Of a DNA stretch of 64,000 bases, positions 9,153-17,570 are shown piece after piece. Below the pieces are notes generated by a model, which worked only from the letters and a program-made list of their open reading frames with translations, made no database searches and was not told the DNA's origin. This DNA is from Chryseobacterium oleae (lineage in GTDB: Bacteria > Bacteroidota > Bacteroidia > Flavobacteriales > Weeksellaceae), in assembly GCF_900115055.1 (NCBI RefSeq), contig NZ_FOVD01000001.1:372001-436000 (forward strand), in the 5' to 3' direction. The first letter of the stretch is position 1. Each line of letters starts with the position of its first letter. The translations under genes were made by a program, and so were the position numbers.

Positions 9153-9243
9153 TTTTTCAAAATTTTAAATTGTACTACTTCTTGTTTTTTTATATAGACG
9201 GATGAATTTCAATTTTACTTTACTACTTCTTAAAATTTTTAAA

Positions 9244-9576
9244 TTATCCGTTGTTTTTGTTGAAGAATCCTCCTGAACATTTATCTCTCCAAACTTCCTT
9301 GAATTTCTCTCTCTCTTCAGGGGACAGTTCAGCCATTCTCTGTCTCATCTTTCTTTCTTTGAAATCTCTCATTCCTTTTCCGAAATGGAAACCTCCAAAA
9401 AGAATTTTACTTAAGACCAGTATTCCCATCGCCTGCCAGAATGTAATGGATTTTACACCCAGGATCTCAGGAAGCAAGCAGTTCCAAAGCGACATTACAA
9501 TGAATGTAACGGCCAGTAAGATCAGCGGCGGACATAAGAATAAAAAAATCCAGCCTTTTTTGTGTTTATGATTCAT
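9244..9576 (-). CDS. Two-helix membrane protein in sigma-factor operon, possible sigma regulator
   Basis: A 110-aa protein with two hydrophobic segments (about 8-30 and 45-63) and a charged helical C-terminal tail, RMAELSPEEREKFKEVWRDK, which resembles the short tails of small sigma-regulatory membrane proteins. It starts 13 bases after the sigma-factor stop, so it is almost surely co-transcribed with it. It does not look like a classic ZAS-type anti-sigma factor (no HxxxCxxC). A role as membrane-bound antagonist is suggested only by gene order. Confidence 0.75.
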   Translation of the reverse strand: MNHKHKKGWIFLFLCPPLILLAVTFIVMSLWNCLLPEILGVKSITFWQAMGILVLSKILFGGFHFGKGMRDFKERKMRQRMAELSPEEREKFKEVWRDKCSGGFFNKNNG

Positions 9577-9589
9577 AATTTCTTCTTTA

Positions 9590-10168
9590 CTAACTATTTA
9601 AATCTTCGTATAATCTTCTCAGTCTGTTTCTTAAGTGCTTCACAGCATAATTTTTTCGACTGATAATGGTTTTGATATTTTCGCCCTGTTCGTCAGCAAT
9701 CTGCTGCAGAGTTTTGTCGTTCAGTTCGTTTTCTACGTACACTAACCTTTGTTTCTCGGGAAGTTCGTCCAAAGCCTCAAACAGCTTTTTCCATATCTCG
9801 TCCTGAAACATTTTGATTTCAGGTCCGGCACTCTCGTCCAGCAATAGGATATCCTTGATAGAAAAACTTCCATCTTCATCTTCATACACGAAATCTTCAA
9901 GATTTTCGGTTTTCTTTTTGCGGTAACGGTCTGTGATTTTATTCGCAGTTACTCTGTACAGCCAGCCGCCGACATTCACAATCTCCGAAAGATTGGTCAG
10001 ACTGCTGAACTGGAACCACACTTCCTGCAGAATATCTTCCGCATCTTCAGTGTTTTTCACTTTCGGACGAATATAAGACATCAGCTTTCCTCCGTACTTT
10101 GAAACGGTTTGTGAGATGATACTTGCTTTCTCCTCCTGTGGCATTGTTATTTCTTCGACAACCTCCAT
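9590..10168 (-). CDS. ECF-type RNA polymerase sigma factor
   Basis: A 192-aa group IV sigma factor. Region 2 (about 20-90) contains DAEDILQEVWFQF and the -10 recognition helix GGWLYRVTANKITDRYRKKK. Region 4 (about 130-185) contains LPEKQRLVYVENELNDKT and the helix-turn-helix LQQIADEQGENIKTIISRKN. The start at 10168 was kept; the ATG eight codons downstream is an alternative. It is first gene of a three-gene unit with two small membrane proteins, the usual setting for an ECF factor controlled from the membrane. It is not close in sequence to the duplicated pair near 43-46 kb. Confidence 0.93.
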   Translation of the reverse strand: MEVVEEITMPQEEKASIISQTVSKYGGKLMSYIRPKVKNTEDAEDILQEVWFQFSSLTNLSEIVNVGGWLYRVTANKITDRYRKKKTENLEDFVYEDEDGSFSIKDILLLDESAGPEIKMFQDEIWKKLFEALDELPEKQRLVYVENELNDKTLQQIADEQGENIKTIISRKNYAVKHLRNRLRRLYEDLNS

Positions 10169-10239
10169 ATTGCTATGACGATCTGCCTTTTGGTTTTACT
10201 TTAATAAATTTAAAAAAAATTATTGACTGTTGGGATTTT

Positions 10240-10525
10240 CTTTTGTAGAGCGGGTTTGTGAGTTTGAGGGTGGGAGGGTTTGAGAGTTTGAGGGTTTGAG
10301 AGTGGGAGATGCAAACCGGAATATGAAAAATAAGATAAGAGCTTCACGTTTCGTGTTTCGTGTTGCGATTTGATAGATGACGACTTTCGACTCTTGATAT
10401 ACCAAATAAGCTCTTTTTCACCTTCCTCTCAATCTAAAACTAAACCTCAATATAAAATCTCATATCTGATATCTGATATCTGACATCTAGCATCTTGATT
10501 CTTGGCTCTTGATTCTTAACTCTAT
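10240..10525. repeat. Low-complexity intergenic words
   Basis: The region holds degenerate tandem words: a GAGTTTGAGGGTTTGAGAG type stretch (about 10246-10308) and a TCTGATATCTGATATCTGA type stretch (about 10455-10525). On the minus strand the latter reads as the same phrase (TCAAGAGCCAAGA, then ATCAGATATCAG) found on the plus strand near 14290. No gene is supported; an antisense-looking frame here is made of the repeat. Confidence 0.85.
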
Positions 10526-10560
10526 CACAAAAAAAAACGGAAAGCATTACACTCCCCGTT
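10526..10560 (-). terminator. Terminator of the S9 peptidase gene
   Basis: On the minus strand AACGGGGAG pairs with CTTTCCGTT (two G-U pairs, 7-base loop), followed by a run of nine T. Confidence 0.82.
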
Positions 10561-10582
10561 TCTATAATTATAAAAATACGAA

Positions 10583-12589
10583 TTATTTTTTGTTGAAATT
10601 TTCGGCAAAGAAGCCCAACATATATTTGTATAGTTCTATTCTGCTTGGTTCTTTTCTGAATCCGTGACCTTCATCATATTTTACCATGTAGGGAACTTCA
10701 ACTCCTTTTGCACGCATTGCTTTTACGATCTGATCTGATTCATTAATATTAACTCTCGGATCATTCGCGCCCTGCACTACAAATAAAGGTTTTTTAATCT
10801 TATCGATATGGAACACCGGAGAAACTTCTTTCGCTATTTTCGCTTCTTCAGGATTATCCAGGTCATACCAGATTTGTTTTACCATTTCTTTGTACGGTTT
10901 CCAGTATTCAGGGAAAGATTCAAAGAATGTAAAGATATTGGAAACGCCTACATAATCTACACCGCAAGCATAAAGATCAGGAGTTTTAATAAGTCCCATT
11001 AGTGTTGCATAACCTCCGTGACTTCCACCATAGATCGCAACTTTATTTTTATCAATCCAGCCCTGTTCAATAACGTATTTTACTCCATCTTCTACGTCAT
11101 CCATTGCTTTACGCCCGATTTGCTTGTATCCTGACTGCTGGAATTCCTTTCCATAGCCACCGGAAATTCTGAAATTCACGTGCAAGGTCGCATATCCTCT
11201 GCTGGCAAAAAGCTGATCTTCAGGATTGAACCCCCAGTTGTCTCTGACTCCCTGCGGACCTCCATGAGGATTAACGATTAATGGAACTTTCTTACCATTA
11301 GCCGCATCTTTAGGCATGGTAATGTATCCGCGGATGGTAAGACCGTCTCTGCTTTTGAATTCAATAGGCTTCATTTCAGCCATATCTTCTTCTTTCAGCT
11401 GAGGCATCAGGTTGTACAGAAGTTTCAGTTGCTTAGATTTTGTATCATATTCATAATACGTTCCGTAAAGTCTGTCACTGCCAACCACTACTAATAATTT
11501 TTCCTCATTATCATCAGAAGAAACTACAGAAAATTCTTTTTCTTTGAATTCGGCTTTTAATTGATCGTGAATCTCTTTGTAAAATTTACTTACAGGAATT
11601 GTCTCACTTTTAATTCCGGTATAGCTTATATAGTCCAGTTCATAATTCCTGTTTTTACGGGCTGTGCGGATTGAGCTTACGTCGTATACAGGATTAGAAT
11701 ATACTTCTTTTATGATCGCATTTTTCTTCAGATCATACAGTACGATTCTGGCTTTATCACTGTCTAAATTAGTGACTACATAGGCTTCATCCTTATTTTT
11801 AGAATTATCATTCAATCCTATAATATTGAAGGTGTTTTTCCAGTCTGTTGATTTAATCAGGTTAAATTTCCCTGTCTCTAAATCTTTATAATACGTTTTG
11901 GTGGTCAGTCCGTTTTCCAGAACAGTGTATCCACGCATATTCCCTTTCTTGTCAAAAATATAGCCGTCAATTGGATTATTCACATCTTTATTTTCATAAA
12001 GCTGAGTCATTTCACCGGTATTGAAATTAACTTTATAGGGTTCAAAGATCTGTTTGTTGTTCTTATTCAGGGCAACAATCACAAATTCTGTATCTTTAAC
12101 AACATCTGCATAGTTCAGAGTAACTCCGTCAAAAGGAGTCAGATCCTTAAGATTCTTCCCATCAATATCTACTGCATACAAATGGTTATTTTCATTGCCT
12201 CCTTTATCCTGGGTAAAGAACAGTCTTTTTTTATCCAGCCAGCCATAGCCTCCGATGAGATCATCTTTTTCTACGATGGCTTTTGTAATTTTACCAGTTT
12301 TCAATTCTTTTACATAGACATGATTTTTTTTATCTGCATCTTTCTCTTTATAGGAAAGATACTGTCCGTCCGGTGAAATTTTAAACTGCGAAGCATTCGG
12401 TCTTGCGAAATAATCTTCTACTTTGTACTTAAAGTTTCCTTTATCGTAGGAAATCAACTTATCCAAAGTTTCTTTGGAAGAAGGAAGCGTAGGGTCGCCC
12501 GGCAGTTTTGCCGTTGAAGTTTGTGCATTCATCATCATTGCTGAGAGTACGATTTGAGCCGCACCAAAAATTTTAGCATTTAGATTCAT
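10583..12589 (-). CDS. S9-family serine peptidase (prolyl oligopeptidase / DPP type), secreted
   Basis: A 668-aa exported alpha/beta-hydrolase peptidase. It has signal peptide MNLNAKIFGAAQIVLSAMM (cleavage near NAQ) and an N-terminal beta-propeller (about 50-400, with many YLSYKEKD and LFFTQDKGG-like strands). The C-terminal catalytic domain carries nucleophile Ser in YGGSHGGYATLMG, Asp in QGANDPRVN and His in DEGHGF. The start at 12589 is preferred because upstream residues would precede the signal peptide. Related enzymes remove dipeptides or process oligopeptides in the periplasm, and the exact specificity cannot be read here. It is monocistronic with its own terminator. Confidence 0.93.
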   Translation of the reverse strand: MNLNAKIFGAAQIVLSAMMMNAQTSTAKLPGDPTLPSSKETLDKLISYDKGNFKYKVEDYFARPNASQFKISPDGQYLSYKEKDADKKNHVYVKELKTGKITKAIVEKDDLIGGYGWLDKKRLFFTQDKGGNENNHLYAVDIDGKNLKDLTPFDGVTLNYADVVKDTEFVIVALNKNNKQIFEPYKVNFNTGEMTQLYENKDVNNPIDGYIFDKKGNMRGYTVLENGLTTKTYYKDLETGKFNLIKSTDWKNTFNIIGLNDNSKNKDEAYVVTNLDSDKARIVLYDLKKNAIIKEVYSNPVYDVSSIRTARKNRNYELDYISYTGIKSETIPVSKFYKEIHDQLKAEFKEKEFSVVSSDDNEEKLLVVVGSDRLYGTYYEYDTKSKQLKLLYNLMPQLKEEDMAEMKPIEFKSRDGLTIRGYITMPKDAANGKKVPLIVNPHGGPQGVRDNWGFNPEDQLFASRGYATLHVNFRISGGYGKEFQQSGYKQIGRKAMDDVEDGVKYVIEQGWIDKNKVAIYGGSHGGYATLMGLIKTPDLYACGVDYVGVSNIFTFFESFPEYWKPYKEMVKQIWYDLDNPEEAKIAKEVSPVFHIDKIKKPLFVVQGANDPRVNINESDQIVKAMRAKGVEVPYMVKYDEGHGFRKEPSRIELYKYMLGFFAENFNKK

Positions 12590-12771
12590 AGATTTATGTT
12601 TTGAGGTTAGGTGGTACATATAGATTTTAAAAACAATAAAATCCTTTGCTTAATATGACGCACTTCATCTCAATATGTTACACAAATCGTAATACATTCA
12701 TTGAAAAAACATATTTAACGAAGAATACAAGGTATTAATATAAGATACCTGTTTCTTTTCAATACAAACCA

Positions 12772-13230
12772 TCAACTTAAATAAATTCCAAAATACCACG
12801 TCCAGGCTATTAAAATAATCTGCATCGGAATTCGTTCTTTATAAAGATAATTCATGCCGGGACCCGTGTAGTCTGCTTTAAAAATATTGATTTTTTTCTT
12901 TGAAGAATTGATATTGGCAATGAAAACCAGAACATAAAAAATGATCAGCAGTATGGCCGTCAGCTCCCGTATGGATGGGATCATCAATCCTATTCCTGCT
13001 GCGATTTCAATAATTCCAGTGAAATAGACCCAGAACATTTTACCGGGAACCCATTCAGGAATCATCATTGCCATTCCTTTCTGAAATTTAAAATGGGAAA
13101 ATCCTGTAAATACAATAAATACAGCCATTCCCAGATTCCCAGAGAATAAAAAATCCGGTTTTCCCTGAATGGCGAATGTAACCACCAGAGCGAGAAGAAA
13201 TGTTCCGAAAAGAATGCTTAATAGTTTCAT
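12772..13230 (-). CDS. DoxX-like membrane protein
   Basis: A 152-aa protein with four predicted membrane helices (about 3-20, 30-48, 68-86 and 90-105) and a hydrophobic C-terminal end. The arrangement GFSHFKFQKGMA, then FVYFTGIIEIAAGIGLMIP (here WVYFTGIIEIAAG), is typical of DoxX/DoxX-like proteins, many of which are quinone- or redox-associated. No partner enzyme adjoins it. It is the last gene on the minus strand of the SRPBCC/VOC cluster, 115 bases after the preceding gene and separated from it by a palindromic element. Function is assigned only to family level. Confidence 0.8.
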   Translation of the reverse strand: MKLLSILFGTFLLALVVTFAIQGKPDFLFSGNLGMAVFIVFTGFSHFKFQKGMAMMIPEWVPGKMFWVYFTGIIEIAAGIGLMIPSIRELTAILLIIFYVLVFIANINSSKKKINIFKADYTGPGMNYLYKERIPMQIILIAWTWYFGIYLS

Positions 13231-13289
13231 ACTGTTGTTTATTAAAAGTAATCAGAAAGATACTGCATCTTCCCATGATATCAATATAA

Positions 13290-13320
13290 AACCTTACAGA
13301 CTTTTGAAATCTATAAGGTT
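13290..13320. repeat. Palindromic intergenic element (AACCTTA...TAAGGTT)
   Basis: Arms AACCTTACAG and CTATAAGGTT pair over nearly all positions. The same palindrome, in the form ACCTTATAGGT / ACCTATAAGGT, recurs inside the 367-bp repeats at 53-54 kb, so it is a dispersed element and not just a local hairpin. In the minus direction it could also act as a weak terminator. Confidence 0.7.
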
Positions 13321-13345
13321 AGTTTTTGTTAAAGTAAAGTACGGA

Positions 13346-13789
13346 TTATTTATTCTCAGCAAGGTTTTTTACCACGTCCAATCCTTTTATAAATCCCGTA
13401 TCCAGATGATCTTTCCATTCTTTATCGACCTGTACTTCAGCATGAAGCTTGGTTTTCCCTTCCAGATCAATAAGGATGTATTTTTCGAAAGCACCGCTCC
13501 ATTCCATTACTTCCTTGCTTTGTGTATCTTCTTTGCCTTCTTTGTCTACCATCCCAAGGTGTTTAAAAATAACCTGATTCGGTTCATCAATACTGTCAAT
13601 GGTTGAGACCATTCCTTCTCCTTCTGCGTTCACAAAATACGTTTTACCGCCTACTTTCCAGTCGGATTTCATGACAGATCCGGGACCGAAAAACTGAGTC
13701 CATTCGGTATAGGTTTCAGGCGTCCAGAGAACATCCCACACTTTCTGTAATGGGGCGTTGATAACAATTTCGTAAGATAAAGTTTCCAT
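13346..13789 (-). CDS. SRPBCC (AHSA1/START-like) domain protein
   Basis: A 147-aa single-domain helix-grip fold protein. Typical features are the N-terminal strand YEIVINAPLQKVWDVLWTPE, the WTQFFGPGS segment, a central antiparallel sheet and a C-terminal long helix (HLDTGFIKGLDVVKNLAEN). Such proteins bind hydrophobic ligands or client proteins, and the ligand here is unknown. It is paralogous to the next gene (13824-14252), with the same ENxPxxVWDVLW opening, and lies 34 bases from it. They are probably an operon and a tandem duplication. Confidence 0.88.
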   Translation of the reverse strand: METLSYEIVINAPLQKVWDVLWTPETYTEWTQFFGPGSVMKSDWKVGGKTYFVNAEGEGMVSTIDSIDEPNQVIFKHLGMVDKEGKEDTQSKEVMEWSGAFEKYILIDLEGKTKLHAEVQVDKEWKDHLDTGFIKGLDVVKNLAENK

Positions 13790-13823
13790 ATTTTAAGTTT
13801 TTGTAATTTTTATATTCTGTGGT

Positions 13824-14252
13824 TTATAACTGAATTTCTGAAAGATTTTTCACAATTCCCAAAGCCACCGGGAATTTCTCTTCAAAAAATGATTTAAACT
13901 CCTCAGGAGTCTGAATTTCAATTTTCAAAATGGTCCCTGTTTCTGTTTCTTCCAAAATATAAGCTTCCGTAGCTTCACCCCAATCCTGAGGGGCTTCTAC
14001 ACCGTCATAAATTTCTCCAAGGTGCAGGAGCTTTAATTCTTTATGGGGGATATTTTTTTCAACACGGCTGTACATCCCGTTATTATTAGGATCGAAAAAC
14101 TTCATGATGCTTCCCTCTTCAAATGTTCCCTGATAGAAAGAACCTTCCGTAAAAGCTGTTGTCCACTGTCTGTAGGTAATATCACTCCAAAGTACATCCC
14201 ATACTCTTTCATTGGGTGCATCAATCTGGATTTCAAAAAATATTCTTTGCAT
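13824..14252 (-). CDS. SRPBCC (AHSA1/START-like) domain protein
   Basis: A 142-aa paralogue of the preceding cluster member. It has the N-terminal IQIDAPNERVWDVLWSD, then TYRQWTTAFTEGS, a beta sheet, and a C-terminal helix FPVALGIVKNLSEIQ. It is a small-molecule-binding fold with no catalytic residues that can be identified. It is upstream of 13346-13789 in transcription order. A simple-sequence region separates it from the SDR gene, so it probably has its own promoter. Confidence 0.87.
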   Translation of the reverse strand: MQRIFFEIQIDAPNERVWDVLWSDITYRQWTTAFTEGSFYQGTFEEGSIMKFFDPNNNGMYSRVEKNIPHKELKLLHLGEIYDGVEAPQDWGEATEAYILEETETGTILKIEIQTPEEFKSFFEEKFPVALGIVKNLSEIQL

Positions 14253-14274
14253 TGTTTTTTTATTTAGATGTTAG

Positions 14275-14420
14275 TGAGGGGTAGAGTCAAGAGCCAAGAT
14301 GCTAGACGTCAGATTTCAGATTTCAGATTTCAGATTTCAGATGTCAAAAATACTACTGTTGGTCGTTATAACTTCCAGTTTTTAACTTCTAACTTCTAAT
14401 CTCTAGCTTCTAACTTATCA
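14275..14420. repeat. Low-complexity intergenic words (TTTCAGA and TTCTAAC types)
   Basis: It starts with the phrase TCAAGAGCCAAGATGCTAGA, then four to five copies of a 7-base TTTCAGA word (about 14309-14341), then degenerate TAACTTCTAACTTCTAA words (about 14375-14415). The first part matches the minus strand of the region near 10460-10522. Confidence 0.85.
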
Positions 14421-14423
14421 TTC

Positions 14424-15257
14424 TCAGCCTCCGACGAAATCTCCCCCATTGATATGAATCACTTCTCCGGTAATATAGTCTGCATCCCTGGAGGCAAGAA
14501 AAACATAGGCCGGAGCGACTTCTGAAGGCTGTCCTGCCCGTTTCAGGGGCGTATCTTTTCCAAATGTTGAAAGATCATCGAAAGCTTCTTTTACAAGAGG
14601 CGTCCATATAGGTCCGGGAGCAATTCCATTAACTAATATTTTCTTTTCGGCAAGATTTGCTGACAGCGAACGAATAAAGGATAAAATAGCTCCTTTCGTT
14701 GCCGCATAATCAATCAGATGATCACTTCCCCGATACGCCGTGACCGACGTCGTGCAGATGATCCTACCTCCTTCTCCCATCAAAGGCAGACAATTTCTGG
14801 TCAGAGAAATCATGGAAATGATATTGGTATTAAAAGTTTCCTGAATCTGTTCATCGGTAATCTTTTCAAGACTATTCCTTGAAGTATGGATCCCGGCGTT
14901 ATTAACCAGAATATCGAGACTTTTCCAGTTCTTTTTTATCCTTTCTACACATTTTGTCCTGAACGCTTTTTTGGTGAGATCTCCTTTAATCAGGGTACAT
15001 TGTTGTCCTTCTTTCTCTACCAGTCTTTTTGTCTCTTTAGCATCATCATCGCTTTCTTTGTAAATGATCGCAACATCTGCTCCTTCTCTTGCAAAATGAA
15101 CAGCTACCGCCTGCCCTATTCCACTGTCTCCACCTGAGATAACTGCTTTTTTTCCTTTGAGCTTACGGCTTCCCTGATAATCTTTACGGATGATCTCGGG
15201 AAAGAGTCCGTCTTTTGGAACTTTCGATTTGGATTGTGACTTGTTCTGTGTTTTCAT
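14424..15257 (-). CDS. SDR-family oxidoreductase (general-stress glucose/ribitol dehydrogenase type)
   Basis: A 277-aa classical/extended SDR. The Rossmann nucleotide site ISGGDSGIGQAVA is preceded by a 45-residue N-terminal extension rich in Lys and Ser, as in the YhdF/YghA group of stress-induced SDRs. Other motifs are NNAG (LVNNAGIHTS), catalytic Ser in TTSVTAYRG, YAATKGA for the Tyr and Lys, and the C-terminal INGGDFVGG. The ATG at 15257 replaces a TTG two codons upstream. The substrate is unknown; NAD(P)-dependent alcohol or aldehyde reduction is the family expectation. Confidence 0.9.
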   Translation of the reverse strand: MKTQNKSQSKSKVPKDGLFPEIIRKDYQGSRKLKGKKAVISGGDSGIGQAVAVHFAREGADVAIIYKESDDDAKETKRLVEKEGQQCTLIKGDLTKKAFRTKCVERIKKNWKSLDILVNNAGIHTSRNSLEKITDEQIQETFNTNIISMISLTRNCLPLMGEGGRIICTTSVTAYRGSDHLIDYAATKGAILSFIRSLSANLAEKKILVNGIAPGPIWTPLVKEAFDDLSTFGKDTPLKRAGQPSEVAPAYVFLASRDADYITGEVIHINGGDFVGG

Positions 15258-15366
15258 AAGCAAATCTTTATCTAAACTCCATCAAACAGCAAGCCGAAAA
15301 CTAAAATCTAAAATAGTAAAAGCGCTGAAAAATGAATTTTCGCTTCCTCATTCAACCCTTTTATCA

Positions 15367-16233
15367 TTAAGAACTATAGGCCTCTTCAAGATCTTTTACA
15401 ACTATTTTCTGCATTTTCATCATCGCCTGAACTACCTTTTGGGCTTTCAACTGGTCGGAATCATTCATCAGCTCGATCAGTCTTTTCGGAACGATCTGCC
15501 AGCTCAGTCCATATTTGTCTTTCAGCCAGCCGCACATACTTTCTCTTCCGCCATCTGAAATAAGCGTATTCCAAAGATGATCAGTCTGCTGTTGTCCATC
15601 AGTCATGATGACGATAGAAATTCCTTCATTGAAATCAAACTGATGATCGTAAGAATTGTCCATGCAGAAAAAGCTGTAGCCGTCAATCGTAAATTGAGCA
15701 TGCTGTATATTTTCAGCCGCTTCGGATATTGGGTGTCCTTCCCCACCGTCACCGTATCTCAGAATACTTCCAATGCCTGAATTAGGGAAAGTTTTGGTAT
15801 AAAACTCCATGGCTTGCATCGCTTTTCCATTATTCTCATGGATAAACATAAGGGTCGGAACTATTTTCTGTGATTCCGGTTTGTCTCCTAGAAACAGCTG
15901 CCATGTAGCGCCGTATTTGTCCTGTACCCAACCGTACTTTTTGCTCCAGGAATAGGCATCCAGTGCCATAAGAGCCATTCCGCCTTCCATCAACTGGTCC
16001 CAGTATTTCTGAACCTCATCTTCTGTTTGGCAGATGACCATAAAGGAAATGGATGGGTTCTTTTTAAAATGAGGTCCGCCGTTCAGAAGCATGAGTTTCT
16101 GTCCGAACAGGTCAATATTCATGACCACAGGAGTATCTGTGGTGATCTTTCCGTCAAACACCTGACAATAGAATTCTGCCGCCTCTTTCGATTCTTCATC
16201 AAACCAGAGGCATGGGAAAATATCGTTATTCAT
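15367..16233 (-). CDS. Tandem PhnB/VOC-fold protein (two glyoxalase-like domains)
   Basis: A 288-aa protein made of two similar halves of the PhnB-like VOC fold. Half one begins FPCLWFDEESKEAAEFYCQV and ends WVQDKYGATWQLFLGD. Half two begins VPTLMFIHENNGKAMQAMEF and ends WLKDKYGLSWQIVP. A C-terminal helical tail (to residue 288) follows. Such proteins are often annotated as 3-demethylubiquinone methyltransferase-like, but there is no methyltransferase fold. Metal ligands are not obvious. It lies in the minus-strand cluster of small ligand-binding proteins, and the real substrate is unknown. Confidence 0.87.
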   Translation of the reverse strand: MNNDIFPCLWFDEESKEAAEFYCQVFDGKITTDTPVVMNIDLFGQKLMLLNGGPHFKKNPSISFMVICQTEDEVQKYWDQLMEGGMALMALDAYSWSKKYGWVQDKYGATWQLFLGDKPESQKIVPTLMFIHENNGKAMQAMEFYTKTFPNSGIGSILRYGDGGEGHPISEAAENIQHAQFTIDGYSFFCMDNSYDHQFDFNEGISIVIMTDGQQQTDHLWNTLISDGGRESMCGWLKDKYGLSWQIVPKRLIELMNDSDQLKAQKVVQAMMKMQKIVVKDLEEAYSS

Positions 16234-16270
16234 CGTATTAAATTTAGGGTTGAAATATATAGTTTTATCA

Positions 16271-16300
16271 GCCAGTACAGATTCGCAGACCCGTACTGGC
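16271..16300. other. Hairpin GCCAGTAC / GTACTGGC in a gene gap
   Basis: A perfect 8-bp inverted repeat with a 14-base loop lies between the small HhH-type gene and the double-VOC gene. No T-run follows on either strand, so it is not a canonical terminator. It could be an RNA processing or stability hairpin. Confidence 0.5.
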
Positions 16301-16323
16301 GAAAGTATCCGTTAATACAGTTA

Positions 16324-16563
16324 TTAGTTTTTGAAAGAAACCTGATGATCCTTCATATGATTTTTAAGCTTCTCCATGGCGTTTTTTCCGAAACCATGAA
16401 GCTGCATGATCTCTTTTTCAGAATAGTCCGAAAGCTTCTCTAGAGAGTCTATTTTCTCCCTTTCCAAAGACCTTCTCGCCGGTACTGCAATAACGCCGCT
16501 CAGGAAATTATTACTTTTAGCAAAATGGTTGACAGCGCATATTGAGCTTAAACATTTTGCCAT
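16324..16563 (-). CDS. Small RNA-polymerase-alpha-CTD-like / helix-hairpin-helix protein
   Basis: A 79-aa protein whose C-terminal 55 residues match the alpha-CTD style helix-hairpin-helix: VPARRSLEREKIDSLEKLSD, then SEKEIMQLHGFGKNAMEKLK. That fold in RpoA contacts DNA and activators; here it stands alone. The start is uncertain. The ATG at 16563 gives MAKCLSSICAVNHFAKSNN before the conserved part, and an ATG at 16581 is also in frame. The internal FAKSNNF looks like a diverged start region, so the extra N-terminal residues may be unnatural. DNA or protein binding is likely, and the role is unknown. Confidence 0.75.
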   Translation of the reverse strand: MAKCLSSICAVNHFAKSNNFLSGVIAVPARRSLEREKIDSLEKLSDYSEKEIMQLHGFGKNAMEKLKNHMKDHQVSFKN

Positions 16564-16598
16564 TATTAAGAGATTGATCATGACTGCAAATGCGTGTT

Positions 16599-17012
16599 TT
16601 AGTGATTTTCAACGTACTTGTGAAAATTGTTGAGAATAGCATACCAGCCTTCTCTCTGCATTTCCACAGAATTTTGTTTTTCGGGATCGAAAATTTCAGT
16701 CACCTTTGTGGTATTTTCGTCTATTTTGTCAAACAGGACTTCTACTTTTCTTCCGTCCTCCAGATGGTATTTTATCACAGTATTCGGGATCACCTCATCA
16801 TAGAATCCTTCAAAATCAAAACCGAAACTTTTGTCTTTCGCTTCCATTCTTGCTTTAATTTTTCCTCCCACTCTCAAATCGTTTTCCGCACTTGGACATT
16901 CCCAGCTTTCATGGGCAAAATTCCATTTTGTAATATGTTTCGGTTCGTTGAAATAATTCCAAACCTTTTCTACAGGAGCTAAAATCGTGATATCTATCTT
17001 AATAGGGTCCAT
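16599..17012 (-). CDS. SRPBCC (polyketide-cyclase/START-like) domain protein
   Basis: A 137-aa helix-grip protein. It opens IDITILAPVEKVWNYFNEPK, continues HITKWNFAHESWECP, and has the middle strand pattern RVGGKIKARMEAKDKSFGFD and a terminal helix EGWYAILNNFHKYVENH. The N-terminal strand, Trp positions and length fit the AHSA1 group. It has its own upstream terminator separating it from the VOC gene at 17088-17519. The ligand is unknown. Confidence 0.87.
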   Translation of the reverse strand: MDPIKIDITILAPVEKVWNYFNEPKHITKWNFAHESWECPSAENDLRVGGKIKARMEAKDKSFGFDFEGFYDEVIPNTVIKYHLEDGRKVEVLFDKIDENTTKVTEIFDPEKQNSVEMQREGWYAILNNFHKYVENH

Positions 17013-17034
17013 AAATCTAATTTTTTAATGTTGA

Positions 17035-17062
17035 AATAAAAAGGCAGTCCGGGTGAACTGCC
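17035..17062 (-). terminator. Terminator between VOC and SRPBCC genes
   Basis: On the minus strand GGCAGT pairs with ACTGCC, then TTTTTATT. It ends the VOC transcript that begins at higher coordinates. Confidence 0.72.
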
Positions 17063-17087
17063 CCTATAAATTTAGTTAAATATAAGA

Positions 17088-17519
17088 CTATTTTGCAGAT
17101 TCTTCGTTATAGTTCACCATCCAATGAACTCCATATTTGTCCTGAAAACTTCCGAAATAATCTCCCCAAAACTGGTCTTCAATCGGCATTTCTACATTTC
17201 CGCCTTCAGAAAGTCCTTTGAAAAGTCTGTCTGCTTCATCTTTTGATTCCGGAAAAATGGATACATAATTATTATTTCCCACATTCAGCGTCTGTCCGAA
17301 GCTTGGAACAATGTCCGAAGCCATCAGAAGATCTTGCCCGATCGGAAGGGCTATATGCATCACTCTGTTTTTTTCTTCTTCTGATAAATTTTCAGTTCCG
17401 GGAGCGTTACCCATTTTATGGATTTCGCCAAAGAATTCACCTCCGAAAACAGATTTGTAAAAATTGAAAGCTTCTTCTGCTTTCCCGTCAAAATTTAGGT
17501 ATGGATTTAATTTAGCCAT
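17088..17519 (-). CDS. PhnB-like VOC-fold protein
   Basis: A 143-aa single VOC domain beginning LNPYLNFDGKAEEAFNFYKS and ending FGSFQDKYGVHWMVNYNEE, the signature ends of the PhnB group. Other typical pieces are HIALPIGQDLLMASD and VSIFPESKDEADRLFKGLSE. The family is non-enzymatic or of unknown activity in most cases. A diverged copy of the nested-palindrome element lies upstream, between it and the hydrolase gene. Confidence 0.9.
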   Translation of the reverse strand: MAKLNPYLNFDGKAEEAFNFYKSVFGGEFFGEIHKMGNAPGTENLSEEEKNRVMHIALPIGQDLLMASDIVPSFGQTLNVGNNNYVSIFPESKDEADRLFKGLSEGGNVEMPIEDQFWGDYFGSFQDKYGVHWMVNYNEESAK

Positions 17520-17570
17520 GATTTCTTGTTTTTAAATGTTATTATTAATTAATGTTTATTTGATTGTGTT

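Noticed and set aside
10220-10405. 61-aa minus-strand frame ending SNSQTLPPSNSQTR
   Set aside because: It is made of the low-complexity repeat and has no promoter or homologous look.
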